A stretch of 64,000 nucleotides of DNA from Podochytrium sp. JEL0797 (Eukaryota; Chytridiomycota; Chytridiomycetes; Chytridiales; Chytriomycetaceae): positions 1 to 64,000 of the forward strand of contig JADGJG010000028.1 of assembly GCA_027596195.1 (NCBI GenBank). The letters are read 5' to 3'. Below are positions 12,761-24,600 of this stretch, one piece after another. The position numbers and the translations under genes were made by a program. A model generated the notes under the pieces. The model was not told the DNA's origin and searched no databases. It saw only the letters and a list, made by a program, of their open reading frames with translations. The first letter of the stretch is position 1. Each line of letters begins with the position of its first letter.

Positions 12761-13427
12761 ATCAAATTTCAATTCTTTTTTCGGGGTTTCTTAAATTTGA
12801 CGCGTTTTTCTTTTCCGGACTCGAAATATAAATATTTTTTTGATGTTTGATCGAGCGCCTCGAATGAAAATCTGAGGCGCGGCGTCGGGTTTAAACGAGA
12901 GGCCGTTGGCATCACTCCCCGCAAACTATACAAGAAGAGGCAAGTGAAATAATGGAACCCGCTGAGTAATCCATGCGGCGGAAAGCCCCAACTTTTTGAA
13001 TAAATTTTCTTGACGGTTTCCACAGACACGTTCTGCGTCATGGTGTGACCGTGGGGTTGTATCTGGAAGGACTGGGTATTTGAAGCGAGTTTCCCCATTA
13101 CACCCGCCAGCAAGGAGTGGGCCATGAACAACACTTTTTCTTAAACCTCGTCGTACCGCCGAATCGGTCGAATCGAATCGTAATTTCGGCTCGTTCTGCA
13201 CACCGGAGTTCAAATTTTTGGTGCCTTCTCGCCAATCACCGAAATTCTTTCCGGTTTCGCAAAGACTTTACAACAAACGCGCCGGCGCATTCGTTGTACC
13301 CTATTATCCAGCTGGTCGGCCTTTATACTCAAGAACTAGTCCGATTATCTTCAAGTTGCACGCTTCCATTCGTCGCTGCATTTCCCTCAAGCCCCGCAAA
13401 AACCGCAAACTTCAGTCCCGATTAATA
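12761..13427. other. Spacer and 5' region of the second PRL gene
   Basis: No gene is supported here. The interval lies between the receptor pseudogene and the start of the second phosphatase. The last 150 bases are pyrimidine-rich and presumably hold its promoter and leader; no TATA-type element stands out. Confidence 0.4.
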
Positions 13428-14631
13428 ATGCCCGTTTCCATGCCGCCCATGACGAGAGCCATGTCTCCTGTCATATACAAGAACATGCGATTCTTTATCT
13501 TTGACGCACCAACCGACCCCAACCTTTCATTATATCTCGAGGTAAGCGTTTGGCGCGTGTTCGGGATTGGCGACCAACGGGTGCGAATTTGAACCCTGGG
13601 AGATTAACAACACCTTCGCATCTTTGCAGGAGCTCCAATCACAAGGCGTGACGGATATTTTCCGTGTCTGCGAACCAACTTATCGATGCGAACGCGTGAA
13701 TGAAGCCGGGATTCAACTCACGGATTCCATCTTCCCTGACGGAACCATCCCGCCTGCGGCGGTTGTATCCCGATTCTTGAACCTGTGCAATCATCGATTT
13801 CCTGGCGGGATTGATACCACGGATTCTTATCAAGAAGACGAAGGATTGAATTGCGTGGCGATTGTGAGGGGGGGGGGGCCCCCCCCCCACACACACACAC
13901 GTTCCCCTCATTTTTGATAGTTAGATCAATGAAATTTGACTAATACTTCTGTTTGATTGTAGGGGATTCATTGCATTTCCGGACTGGGGCGCGCACCCAT
14001 CCTCGTAGCCATAGCCCTCATCGAATCCGGAATGTCCCCTCAACAAGCCGTCGATACCATCCGCACCTGTCGGCGCGGCTCCTTCAACCTCCTACAACAA
14101 AACTACCTCCTCAACGAATACAAACCGACATTCCACCGCGGAATCAGTCTGTACGTTCCCATGACGGGATTCTTTTCCATGGATCGGGTACCCAAAAAAT
14201 CAGCGTCCCCGACACCCACGTTGGAAAGTGGCAATGAGTCTCCGAGAAGTGTATATTTCTCGATGGGAAGGAGGCCGAGTTGTGCCAATTCGGAAAATGG
14301 AGATGTTTCGCAACCCGCGAGTTTCTATTTCGCGGATCGATCGTGTTCGCGGTCTTCTCTTTGCACCGAGACGGATTCCTCCTCCCCTCCACCGTTTTAC
14401 TCCTTGGACCGCGTCTCGGGAAAATCAAGCCCAACTACCTCTGTGACATGCGAGTCTCCCGTGCATCCCCACGGGAATTTTCATAGACTGGAAAGGGCAC
14501 ACACGAGTCCGAGTTTGAGGACTGGTGGAGGGTGTGAGTCGCCTGTTTTTGCGGACGCGTATGTATCGTTTCCGGCGCCGAAGCCTGTGAATCGGGGGTT
14601 CTTTCGGTCTTGGTTCTCGTCTTCCAAGTGA
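13428..14631 (+). CDS. PRL/PTP4A-type protein tyrosine phosphatase, paralogue 2
   Basis: Three exons (13428-13541, 13630-13863, 13963-14631) give 338 residues. MSPVIYKNMRFFIFDAPTDP and the catalytic loop HCISGLGRAPILVA identify it as a paralogue of the gene at 8444-9241. Intron 1 is at the same position; intron 2, just before the catalytic loop, is absent from paralogue 1. The acid loop Asp is kept (FPDGTIPP). The core ends near YKPTFHRG and is followed by about 160 residues of Ser/Pro-rich tail with repeated FYSLDR/YFADRS/FFSMDR-like pieces. The C-terminus RGFFRSWFSSSK resembles the end of paralogue 1, again without a CAAX box. The extra intron begins with a G run facing a C run. The two genes probably arose by duplication, with the receptor pseudogene now between them. 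Confidence 0.88.
13868..13900. repeat. G11-C10-(AC)6 tract at an intron donor
   Basis: Four bases into intron 2 of the phosphatase gene, eleven G are followed by ten C and then six AC repeats. The G and C runs form a perfect hairpin right next to the GTGAG donor. Run lengths may be unreliable in the assembly. Confidence 0.9.
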
Positions 14632-15103
14632 ATTGGGATCGAACTTTCGTACTTTCTTTTTTCATATTTCCATTTCATTTTCTTCTTTCGTTCATGTATT
14701 CTTTTCCCTTTTTTTGTTATGCTCGTTTTGAAAACCAGTAAATTAAGATGTATTCATTTTTGTTTTGCATATCGCTTGATCGAGAAAGGAGAGTGGTCGA
14801 TTCGGATCATTGCGCTAGACCTAGCAAGAAAAATCGGTGATTTGAGCTGCCATCGATTACGCGCGTTTCTCAGTGTGGATGGATGCCGTGAATCATCCCG
14901 ACACACCCGCAAAAAATTACGTCTTTCTGATTTTTTTCTGAAATGAATATATGCGAGCGAATTAAAAGCCCTGTTTATTATAATGGTGATGAAATTTACC
15001 GAGAAAGAATTTACGTGGGAAGACGGAAGGAAAAACTTTGTAGTCCCATCGAATTTCGGAGTTTCTTTGTTCGCAGGCAAATCAGCTGCGAATCAAGGAT
15101 ACA
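14632..15103. other. Spacer between PRL2 and the orphan 7TM gene
   Basis: T-rich 3' region of the phosphatase followed by the presumed promoter of the downstream gene. I see no further coding sequence or repeat in it. Confidence 0.4.
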
Positions 15104-16042
15104 ATGGACAACTCAACCAACTCTGAGGCTCTCCTGTCTACAATTTGCGATAATTCCCCTATTCTGCGGTCTTTCTTGGATGTTACTATGCTTGTGTTGC
15201 TTTTATGGCATCTCCTATGCGTCACGAAATCCGAAAACGGCAAATCTCCGTTCAAATCTCCCGCCAACATTCATTTGATTGTTCTCGTGGTTTCTGGGAC
15301 ACTCTTCAATTTGGCGCTGCTGTTCTATGACAGATCGGAGAGACATCAACCCGATTCGATCATTGTTGCATCGTTTTTCCTCGCCATTGCGGAATCCAGT
15401 TATCTGCTCCTCTCCTGGATCCGCGCCAAACCAATCCTGGAGCGTCAATCATCCAAAACTGTATTTACCTTCTTCACGTATATGCTATACGCCTCCTGCA
15501 CCCTGACTACCCTCCCATTTGCCTCTATCATCTGGACACGCAGCGCCATCCACCCACTGTTCCTCATCTCGACAGTCGCGGCCGGCTTGGGCGCGCTCAG
15601 TCTCGACGCTTTTTACATGCTCCAGTTTGCGAAATACATTTGGGGACTTTCAAAAGACCTCGAAGCACAAACCGTCGAGCCGCGCTTCCGCGTGATTGCC
15701 ATGTATGGACTCGCAGGCACATTGTGTGTAACTACAACGTTGGGTGTGACGGGTCTTGCGATGCTGGCAGAATTTTTGGACCCGGAGCTTGAGAAGGTGG
15801 TGTTTCGACACGTTTATTTGGTATGTTGGGCGTTGAAGGATTTTCTGTTGTGGGGCACGATTGCTGCATGGGTGTGGATGAAGTTTGCGTTGACCAAATG
15901 TGATTCGAAGGAGCTGGCTTCGAGTATCAAGATATCGGTGGCGTTGAGCGCAGGAGAGCTAAAGAGGGGATCATCTATTCGCGGTTCAAAAATCTCACTG
16001 CCTGCGATTGCTGGATCGCACAAAGAGATCAGGGGGAAATAG
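15104..16042 (+). CDS. Orphan seven-helix membrane protein
   Basis: A single-exon frame of 312 residues with an ATG and no internal breaks. Hydrophobic segments lie at about residues 24-42, 54-72, 84-104, 119-139, 147-171, 194-218 and 233-258, consistent with seven membrane helices and an extracellular N-terminus carrying an Asn-glycosylation site (MDNSTNSE). The C-terminal 45 residues are basic and Ser-rich (KRGSSIRGSKIS) and would be cytoplasmic. I do not recognise the family. It lacks the class C signatures seen in its neighbours, so it is not a member of that array. It could be an unrelated GPCR-type receptor or a transporter-like protein. Its neighbours are the PRL phosphatase and, tail to tail, the receptor at 16432-19274. 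Confidence 0.7.
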   Translation: MDNSTNSEALLSTICDNSPILRSFLDVTMLVLLLWHLLCVTKSENGKSPFKSPANIHLIVLVVSGTLFNLALLFYDRSERHQPDSIIVASFFLAIAESSYLLLSWIRAKPILERQSSKTVFTFFTYMLYASCTLTTLPFASIIWTRSAIHPLFLISTVAAGLGALSLDAFYMLQFAKYIWGLSKDLEAQTVEPRFRVIAMYGLAGTLCVTTTLGVTGLAMLAEFLDPELEKVVFRHVYLVCWALKDFLLWGTIAAWVWMKFALTKCDSKELASSIKISVALSAGELKRGSSIRGSKISLPAIAGSHKEIRGK

Positions 16043-16431
16043 ACAGGTGGCCTTCTTGTGATTGTCAGAGCCCTATTTTGCGGGTTACGACGGACCTTAC
16101 GGCTTACACACGTGCTTGCGATCAAGGAGGGAGGAAACTCTTGCACTCTTTTTTGGATTTCGCATGCTTTTCAGGAATTGCTGTGTTGGTTATTGAGAAT
16201 ACTTGTGGTTCCAGTGAGAATGAATGATAGGGGATCTTTCCATTCAAAATGTCGTTCTGGCCTCGTTCACTTAACATGTTCTGTGTCAGAGTATGTTAAG
16301 CCCGGACCCACCCTTTTGAAAATGTGGCGCAATCCACGGCGAACTCACACGTGGTCTATGTGATGTAGACTGGAAAAAATAACCGCCTAATTAATTCTTT
16401 GATTTTATGAATTTATTTGAACAGAAAAAAA
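16043..16431. other. Convergent intergenic spacer
   Basis: Between two stop codons of convergent genes. It contains 3' untranslated sequence for both and no coding signal that I can support. Confidence 0.4.
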
Positions 16432-19274
16432 TCACGTGCGAAGCTGAGAGGCCCATTGAGAAGCCAGCTGGGGGGTTTCAAATTCAATTTCACATTCCCA
16501 CTCCACTCCGTGTTCCGGAATGAATGTTTTGATTTCAATCACAGACTCCACCTGAGTGATAATCGTTTCATCAAGAATACGGAAACACCAAACGGTAGTT
16601 GACGAGCGCAACGATACCCAGAATCGACCATTCAACGATTGCAGATCTCCAATCACGCTAAACCATTCTGACCAACGTAAAAGCAGGTTCTGTTGCCGGA
16701 ATCGAGCTGTAATTGGCATCTTGTCGATGAGAGTCCGAAGAACACGTTCTCTGCCGTTTGAAAGTATCTGACGAATATTTCGCTTTGGAGTTGCTAGTGG
16801 TTCTAAATTTCTTTTCGCCTTATCGACTCCATCCTCGCTCAATTTCTTTGCCGCTTTCATGATGAGAAGACCCGCCCAGACCCTTTGCAGAATCATGAGC
16901 GCAAGTGCCAGCATGCACGCTACCCAAACACACGCATCTTGCTTCAGAGGAAGGTTGAAGTCTGGGTCTCCTCCACTAGACATAATCAGGGCCAACCCAA
17001 AAGCAGAAGCGATTCCCAAAGCCAAAAATATCAACTGGTCGCTTTCGTTGTACTCTCCGTGGGGAACCCCTCGCAAAGCATATATGCAAACGCAAAGGAG
17101 AGCAAACAATACGAGATTATACGCAAGGATTGCGATTTCGATTGCGCTGGAAGTACCATTGGATGCGCACGCGTAAAATGAGTTGCCACCCATAATCAAA
17201 AGCGAGGGATCCAATGCCCAATTCTGAGAGACAGCCACAAGAACACACTCCATCAGCATCAAGACAGCAGAAACCATTCTTGAATTCCGCACAAGCTGGT
17301 GAATTCGGGCCTTTCCGGGCACCTTAACACTGCCAAACAGCGAAACAATCACAATCGTTTTGGAAAAGATCATGGAAACAACGCAGGCATATCCAATAAG
17401 GAGGAGCGAGCGCTTAACATTGCAGACCAGCGATGATGGTTCCAACAGACTAAGTAGCGTTGAAGAATATCCAAGCAGGACGCCAATAGTCAATAGCACA
17501 GGCTCAACAATGGTTTTGTTTTCTGATTGAGTGAGAATGAGACCGACGACCAAAATGATTGCCATCATCAGTCCAGACCCCCCAAAGCTAAGAACTGTTA
17601 GTCCTTGGAAGTTTTGGAGAGTATAGAATAGCAGAATGGGACGTGGTGGTCCATCCGGGGGTGGAATGGATGAGCCTGGTAACAAGTGTGAGGAAATCAT
17701 CGTTCAAAATAGAAAAAACTAACCTCCGTAAAACATGGGAGAAATCCCAGCGTAATATGTAAAGTTCGTTCCATTTGCATTGGTTTGGCCAAAATCGGTT
17801 AGGTTGTAGAAGTCACCCGCATAATATGATGCAGTATAGGGACTTGCGAGATCTCCGTATTGGTCCAGGTTGATTGTCGCCCATGAAGCGCCGTTATATC
17901 CTAATTTAATAATTAACTTGTGGTCAAATAGAATTTCAATACCTGTGTTTCGGAACAAGCTAAAGTTCATTGAGGCTTGCAGCTCACGGGATGCCAGTTG
18001 CTCTGCTGTATAGTTATGTGACTTCAAGAGCTGTGATTCGTCAAACGAGGTGAGTTTTGGCGCGTTTTTTGAATTCTTGCGCCTCACCTGGTCCAACCCA
18101 ATCAACATGGTCATTGCACAATCAAAAGCCATTGGCTCATTGTTCGAATAGGCATCAGTCCAAGAAAACTCATTTGCATTCATGTCTCCAGTCTCCAACA
18201 ACTGATTGTAAAACTGATTCATGATTTGCGTTGGATGTGTCAAGTCAGGATACGATGCAGCAAGGGTGATGAATCCAACAGCCAATTGGTAGTCTTCCAC
18301 TAAAAATTAGTATTAATAGTGATCAGCACAATAGGGTCTGAATACTTGTTGTGGAGTCAGTGGTGGATAGAACATTGCTCCCAATCCACACATGGTGTGG
18401 TGACACGAGCCCCAATAATCCAAAGGCATTGTAAACGTATGAATTGAATTGGGTCACTCCCAACAAAACAAAATATCTTGCATCGACGAGCTGCAAAATT
18501 TGGTGGGCATACGCCAAGTCGTCTCGCGTCGGAAAAGTTTTGAAGGGAATTTCGGCCAGAATGCCGATCCCATGTCGCCTCAACGAGCCTTGTACATCCA
18601 GAAACACTGAATTTGTCGGCGAAATTAATGGAGCGAGGAAGTCTGAGTGTGAATATAGTCTTACTTGCGGCTGACAGGTTCACGTCGCTCGCATATAGAA
18701 TCGCAACGCGTCCAACATTCCACGTCTTTAGCAACTGAAATACATGCTCTCCATAACCGACTCCAGAGAGCATCCTCCAAAAGTAGGGATAGTTGTTTTT
18801 GTTCGAAAGCTGTGGTGAGCCAGATATTCCGGAACAATACGGAATTTGTGCGAGCGAAAGCGTCTCTGCTGACCCAACTGCCGCGGAACTATACTCGGTT
18901 CCAATTACTGCAATAACATCTGTGTGTTTGTTGATAATGTCGTCGCTCAGGATGGATGAAGCAAATCCAGCAGACGCGCCATTGTAATCTGCATCCACCG
19001 TTGGCCACCACGGCCCACAATTACTAAATCTCTTGATGTTGATATTGACATTGGGCAAGATGGTGGAACTGTTGTTGATGATTTGAACGGCTGCTGTTGT
19101 GGCCAAATCCGAAAAATACGAATTGCCGCTGTTCAAGTTTAACAGATTGAGCGAATTGTTTGTGGAAATCCCGGCAGTGAAGTTTAAGACAAGAGATCCG
19201 TTAAGTACGGCGTATGGGAAGTAGCAGTACATCCCGACAAAGCCAATGGTGATGTTCACGTTGGACGCGTCCAT
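16432..19274 (-). CDS. Class C GPCR-like receptor, subfamily A
   Basis: Intact receptor in six exons, starting at the ATG at 19274 (MDASNVNITIGFVGMYCYFP). Exon 1 holds lobe 1 with FSNCGPWWPTV, GASAGFASSI and IPYCSGISGSP...YPYFWR. Later exons carry ILQLVDARYFVLLG, FDCAMTMLIGLDQ, ELQASMNFSLFRNTG and DFGQTNANGTNF. The junction FYGG, intron, SSIPPPDGPP separates ectodomain and helices. The last exon (16432 to about 17677) encodes all seven helices plus the C-terminal domain. Class C-like features are LLxLLEPSSLVCNVKRS before helix 3 and KQDACVW at helix 6-7. The PH-like tail contains LLLRWSEWFSVIGDLQSLNG, a beta-rich stretch and an end helix ASQWASQLRT. Its start faces the adenylate kinase 8 gene. 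Nearest relative is 57921-60822. Confidence 0.9.
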
Positions 19275-19324
19275 TTTTGTTTCGCGATGGAAATCTTCCG
19301 AAAGGATTTTCGCCGCGTGAAGTT

Positions 19325-19485
19325 TCCGTGATGCGCCGTTATATCCTAAAGAGTTTAGGCAATTGCTTCACTTCCGAATTTACGGTACCTGTATTGCGAA
19401 ACAAGCTAACGTTTCTTGAGGATTGCAGCTCACGGGATCCAATGCGCTGCTGTGTACGTATTGGACTTCAAGAGCTGTGATTCAC
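19325..19485 (-). pseudogene. Receptor relic just upstream of a receptor start
   Basis: About 160 bases match, with mismatches and a short deletion, the segment of the neighbouring receptor at about 17885-18035 (coding for FSLFRNTG and ELQASMNF, with the adjoining intron). It sits 50 bases 5' of that gene's ATG, in the same orientation, so the gene now carries a copy of its own middle in its promoter or leader. Confidence 0.7.
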
Positions 19486-19817
19486 ATGCGTTCTCCATCC
19501 CCTCCCACCCAAAAACGCTCCAATCCACCTGCATTCGTCCAGTGCGCACGCATCCTGCGCAGACTGTTTCTTCTTAAATATCCCACTCTCACGTGGTCCT
19601 AGCCGTGTCGTGTCACGCCACCCATCTGCTCACGCTTAGCTGCTCACCACCTCAAAGGCCCCACTCGCATGTTGTCCCGGCGCTTCTCAAGCCGTGCTCA
19701 TCTCCTCAAGATGTGGCAACATATACAGGGCCACGTTTGTATGCACTATTCATGTTTCCATTTATTTGAGGCGAATTGTCAGAAAAATTTATTGCGTGCA
19801 TAAATCCAAACGACTCA
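19486..19817. other. Divergent promoter region for receptor and AK8
   Basis: Spacer between two divergent genes. It is C-rich on the plus strand (about 19500-19690) and then AT-rich next to the adenylate kinase start. No specific element can be named. Confidence 0.35.
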
Positions 19818-21646
19818 ATGGACTCGCACATCCTCTCCCCAACCAAAGTCGAAACGTTCGCCACGTACGCGGATCACCACGAACTCTTTGACATGTTTGA
19901 AAGCATGGTCAAATCGGTGCTCGTTGAGATGCCGCAGGATCCGCTTCAACATATGATTGATTTTTTGAAGAAGCCCGTTCTTCCTGCGGTTGTAATTTGC
20001 GGGCCGCCGAGATCGGGGGTTGACAAGATAGTGAGTTGTTTTGGATAAAATGGAGACGCGTTATATTGGGGTGATTTGAATGTATTTTTCGCTTCCTAGG
20101 CTGAACGGATCGCCATCTCCCAAAGCGCTGTCCGCATTTCAGTCAAATCGCTCCTCCTCTCCGCCATGGAGCGTCAAACTTCCCTCGGCCAGCAAGCGCG
20201 TCCGTTCATGGAAAGGGGACAAATGGTGCCTGATCAGGTGATTCACAATTTGATCACGCAGAGGCTTCAAGAGAACGATGTGGTCACGAATGGGTTTGTT
20301 ATGGAAGGGTTTCCGGCGACGAAGGAGCAGGCGGTGGCGTTGCAAATGTCGGGGGTGTTTTTGACTTCGTTTGGTGAGTGTTTTCAGATAAGTGGATACT
20401 TTAGCAGATCGTTTCTAAGCATTTGAACTGCGTTCAACTCTATATATATAGTGTGGATCGACTGCTCCGATGCTGAAATTCTCGACTACACCGCGCAACT
20501 TCTCACCGACCCAGTCCAAAAGAAGGATTATCACCCAAAATTCAACCCTCCCCCAAAAGACCCCTCTGTCCTCGAACGCCTCGTTCACCGTGACTACAAC
20601 AGCCGCGACACGGTCTCGAAACGTCTTCAATACCACAAATCCCACGCGTCATCCGTTGCAGCGTGTTTCCAAAAAGCAAGCGTGTGTAAGCGGTTGTCGT
20701 ATTTGGATGAGCGTGGGATTTGGGCGAGAGAGGAGGAGGTGGTTCGGGATGTGATTGAATGTTTGGGAGGGAGGGCTGTGACGAGGGCGCCGAGGCAGTT
20801 TAAGGTGATTGTGCAGGGGTTGGCTGGGAGTGGCAAGTCGAGTGTTGCTGCGGCGGTGGAGGCCAAGTACGGATTTGTTCATGGTGAGTTGGATTTGTTG
20901 TTAAGCAAGTTGATAACGTAGTTTTTTTACGCGTTGCAGTTTCGCCCAAAAAGATTATCCTCGAAGAGATTTCGTTGAAAACGGTGGCGTCCAAGACGCT
21001 TGTTGACTTTATCCATCGACCGGAAGAAGGTAAAAAATAAGCTTTCCGGCCCCCGCGCTCTTCGCCACTAAACGGCGGAACCACAGCCCCCGACGATCTC
21101 ATGACGGATCTCATCCTCCAACGCCTCTTGAGATCCGATTGCTGCAACCAAGGATGGGTCCTCGAAGGATTCCCAAACACACCAAAGCAAGCCAGTTCGT
21201 TGAAAATGAAGGGGATTGTTCCCAATCGTCTCATTTGGCTTCGTGTGTCACCCGAAACTTGCCAAACGCGTCTCAAAGATCGCAGACAGGATCCACTGAC
21301 CGGAAGACTTGCGAATTTGACTTGTCCATCCGGGGATATCGATGAGGACGAAATTGAGACTTGGCCGCTGCATGATCCTGTTGCGGACAAGGTTGAGGCT
21401 GTGCAGGAGCGAATCAGCAAGCAGAGTGAGCTGAAGAAGATGCTTGAACAAATTTACGGCTATCGCAAGAAGGCCGTTTCGAAAGCCAACGCAGGTGCAG
21501 CTGTCGAAACGGAAGGAATCATGCAAGAGGTGGATGCGGAGGGATTGGGCGAGAAGGATGCGAAGGGAAGACATGCTTCCTTTGAGAAGGTGTTGGAGTT
21601 GGTGGATGACGCGTTGATGAAGCCGGTTCCGTTGCATTTTGACTGA
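19818..21646 (+). CDS. AK8: Adenylate kinase 8 homologue
   Basis: Five exons (19818-20030, 20100-20373, 20452-20883, 20940-21029, 21087-21646) give 522 residues with two tandem adenylate-kinase-like modules, as in AK8. The N-terminus with FDMFESMVKSVLVEMPQDPL and FLKKP before the first P-loop fits AK8. Module 1 has a weak P-loop (GPPRSGVDK, lacking the usual GK pair) and the NMP-bind/core motif GFVMEGFPATKEQ. Module 2 has a good P-loop (GLAGSGKSS), GWVLEGFPNTPKQ and RLxDRRxDPLTG. Family members phosphorylate AMP or dCMP using ATP and are found in axonemes, so the gene supports a flagellated life stage. An upstream in-frame TTG is not needed; the first ATG is used. COG3 follows on the same strand after 43 bases. 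Confidence 0.88.
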
Positions 21647-21689
21647 GCGTTCGTTTTCGCGTGGGCGGAATAAAAATCGATTTTTCAAA

Positions 21690-24600
21690 ATGACCACGAC
21701 GCAGTTTGCCTGGGACCAGACCACTTCTCTCAGCGAGGCGCAGACCGCGAGTGTTTCTTTGCTGCGCGAATTCACGTCCGGCCACCAGGCAGCTTCGGTG
21801 ACCGCCCCAGAGCCTTCCCTAGGAACGGCGCCTAGTGTCCCTAGTGGAAACGGAAGCCAGACCCAGGTCAAATCGATCGGAAACACGTCCGACTTTCTCG
21901 GGTGGTTTGCCACGCTCGAGAAGCAGATGGAGGAAGAGCGCGAGCAGAACTACTGGCTGCACTTTCGCAAGATCACGAAGCGCGCTGAGGAGTGCACCGA
22001 TCTGATTGCGGCTGTGGAGAACGTGGAGGCAAAAGTAAAGAGCCAGTTTGACCTGTTTCGCTTTGTCGAGTCAAAGACGGAGAGTCTGAAGAAGGTAACT
22101 TTTTTTGCTAGTAGTGATCACCACTAATGAGCAGTGAAGGAGTGCGAATCCCTCCTCAAGGACCAGCAGGACCTCGAGATCCTATCGCAGGATATCCAGG
22201 ACCGTCTCATCAAATTCAATGTCCTTGAGCCTGCCGTTCGTCTCTTTAACGGAACTGGCGTCGATTTCGTCGTATTGGATGTCGAGTTTGTGCCCATGTT
22301 GGCACGCCTGGATGATGCCCTGACCTTTGTGGAGAAGCATGTGAGATTTTTATTTCTACTTGAACGTAGGAAGATCACCGTGAAATCTGACGACATAAAC
22401 AAACGCGTCAGAATACCTACCGCGATGCCGACCTGTACCGCATGAAATTCAGACAATGCATCACCCGCGGCCTTACCCTCATCAAAATCTACTTTGTCAC
22501 TTCCATGCGTTCCTTGAGTGACGAAATCACGCGTCTCCTTGCCCCCAACGCGTCCAATGTCGCCGACGCCACCACAACCTCCGAGTCCCTCCAAACCGCG
22601 TTACTCTATGCGAAATTCAAATCCATCGCCGATTCATCTCTGCGTGCGTTGATTGCCGAAATTGAAGCGAGAATCCCGAGTCATGCGGAATATCAGGGAT
22701 TGTTGGGCGAGTGCTTGGCTGCGTATTTTGGAGTCAGAACGGCGCTTGTGAGTGGAAGTGTCAAGAAGACGGTGGATGGATTTTTGAGTGAAACCGCGGA
22801 CGTGTTGCAAGTGGTATGTTCCAAGGGTAATTCAACCCGACCCGCATACTGAAACCGAATCCATTCGAAGGCCAAGAACGGTGCCGCTTACATCATGCGC
22901 CTTTCTTCTGACGAGTACGGCTTGTTCAGCCAATTTTTCACCAACGGAGACGCCGAGCTAGTGTAAGAACTCCTGCCTTCCATTCCGCACGTGTCGAATT
23001 CCACTGAATTCCTCCCTCCACAGCCAATACCTCGACAACCTCTCCGTTTCTCTCTACGACCACCTCCGCCCCCGCATCGTACGCGAACATCGCATCGGCG
23101 TTCTCTCGGACCTCTGCCGCTCGTTGTACTTGGACCTCGAGTCTGTCGAGTCGCTGGCGAGTCCGTCTGTGGGTGCATCCGCGGAAACGAAAGAGGGAAC
23201 ACAGGCGTCTCCTGTCAAGCACGTTGTTGAAAAGATTTTGCATGACGCGCAGGCGAGGTTGGCGTTCCGTGCGTCCGAGTACAGTTGAGTTGCATTTTCG
23301 TTGCGGGTTGGCCTCGGATTTGCATCTGATTTTTCGGCTTTCATTAGTTCGTCAGGAGATTGAAATGTTTAGTCCGAAAGAGCGGGAGCTCGATGTGTTT
23401 GTACGGAGCAAAAAGTGTGAGTGTTGGTGTGTTTTTGGAGTGTCATTCCCACAAATCTCACTCCGACGCGTATACCTCACAGTGCCCATCCCCAACGCTT
23501 CCATGGTCCAAGCCAACATGATCCCAGACCTCGTTCCAGACGTGCCCGCAGACATTCCAGACACTTCATCAGTCGACCAAGAAATCCAAATGGAAGATGT
23601 CGAAGAGCCACCCGCCGCAAGCATGAGCCCCACCAGCGGCCCGAATTCGGACTCGTCCAAAATATCCCCTCCGTTCTCGCGTTTAACGATCCAGCCCTCG
23701 CGTAGCAGCTCGAGTTCGAGTCTCTTGAGTCCGCAAGAGTACGCGCAACACGTTCAAAACACGATTCAAGCGGGGAAGTTGGTGTATGGCAGTGGGGAAT
23801 GGTATCCGACGTTGCAGAAGGCGTTGTATATTTTGGGAAAGTTGTATCGCGCTGTTCCGGTATGTTTTACTTCTCAGGTTGATAATGGGGTTTCTTTTTT
23901 GATCACGCTCTCCTTTCAGAACCCGATTTTCGAGGATTTGGCGCAAGAAGCGATTGACTTGTGTCGCAAGAGTGTGATTTCAGCATCCGAGATCATCACT
24001 GTCAAAAACGTTCGTACATCGTTTCGCTTCTCAAGAAACTCTAACCTGAAAACTCGCACAAATTCAGACCCGTCTCGACGGCCACCTCTTCCTCATCAAA
24101 AACCTCCTCACCCTCCGCGACCAAATCTCCCCCTTCACGACCTCCCTCTTTATCCGCAAACAAGACGTGATTGACTTTTCCCACATCACCGACGCCCTCA
24201 CGACCATCCTCGCGTCCAAATGGGGACTCACGTCCCTCCCCTCCCTCGGCCTCACCTTCCTCACGACCCAGTTACCGAGTTTCATGGTCCCGCGGCTCGT
24301 GGAGCATGTGAGTAGAGATAGCAAGGTGGGTGTGAATGTGAGTTTGAAGGAGACGTGTGAGGAAATGATTTTGGAGGTTGTGAGGGGGGTTGTGGAGCCT
24401 GTGAGTAGTTTTATGATTAAGGTGACTGCCTTTCGGTTGAAGGCTGCGAAAGCGGGGGCGGGTGGGGGTGGTGTGCAGCGGTTGGGATCCCAAGCGTTTG
24501 CGAGCCCGCAAAAGTGTGTTGAGTGTAGTAAAAAGTTTGTCGAGAGTGTGAGGGTTGGGGTGAGTGCGTTTGTGGGGAAGATGGGGGATTATTTGGGGGA

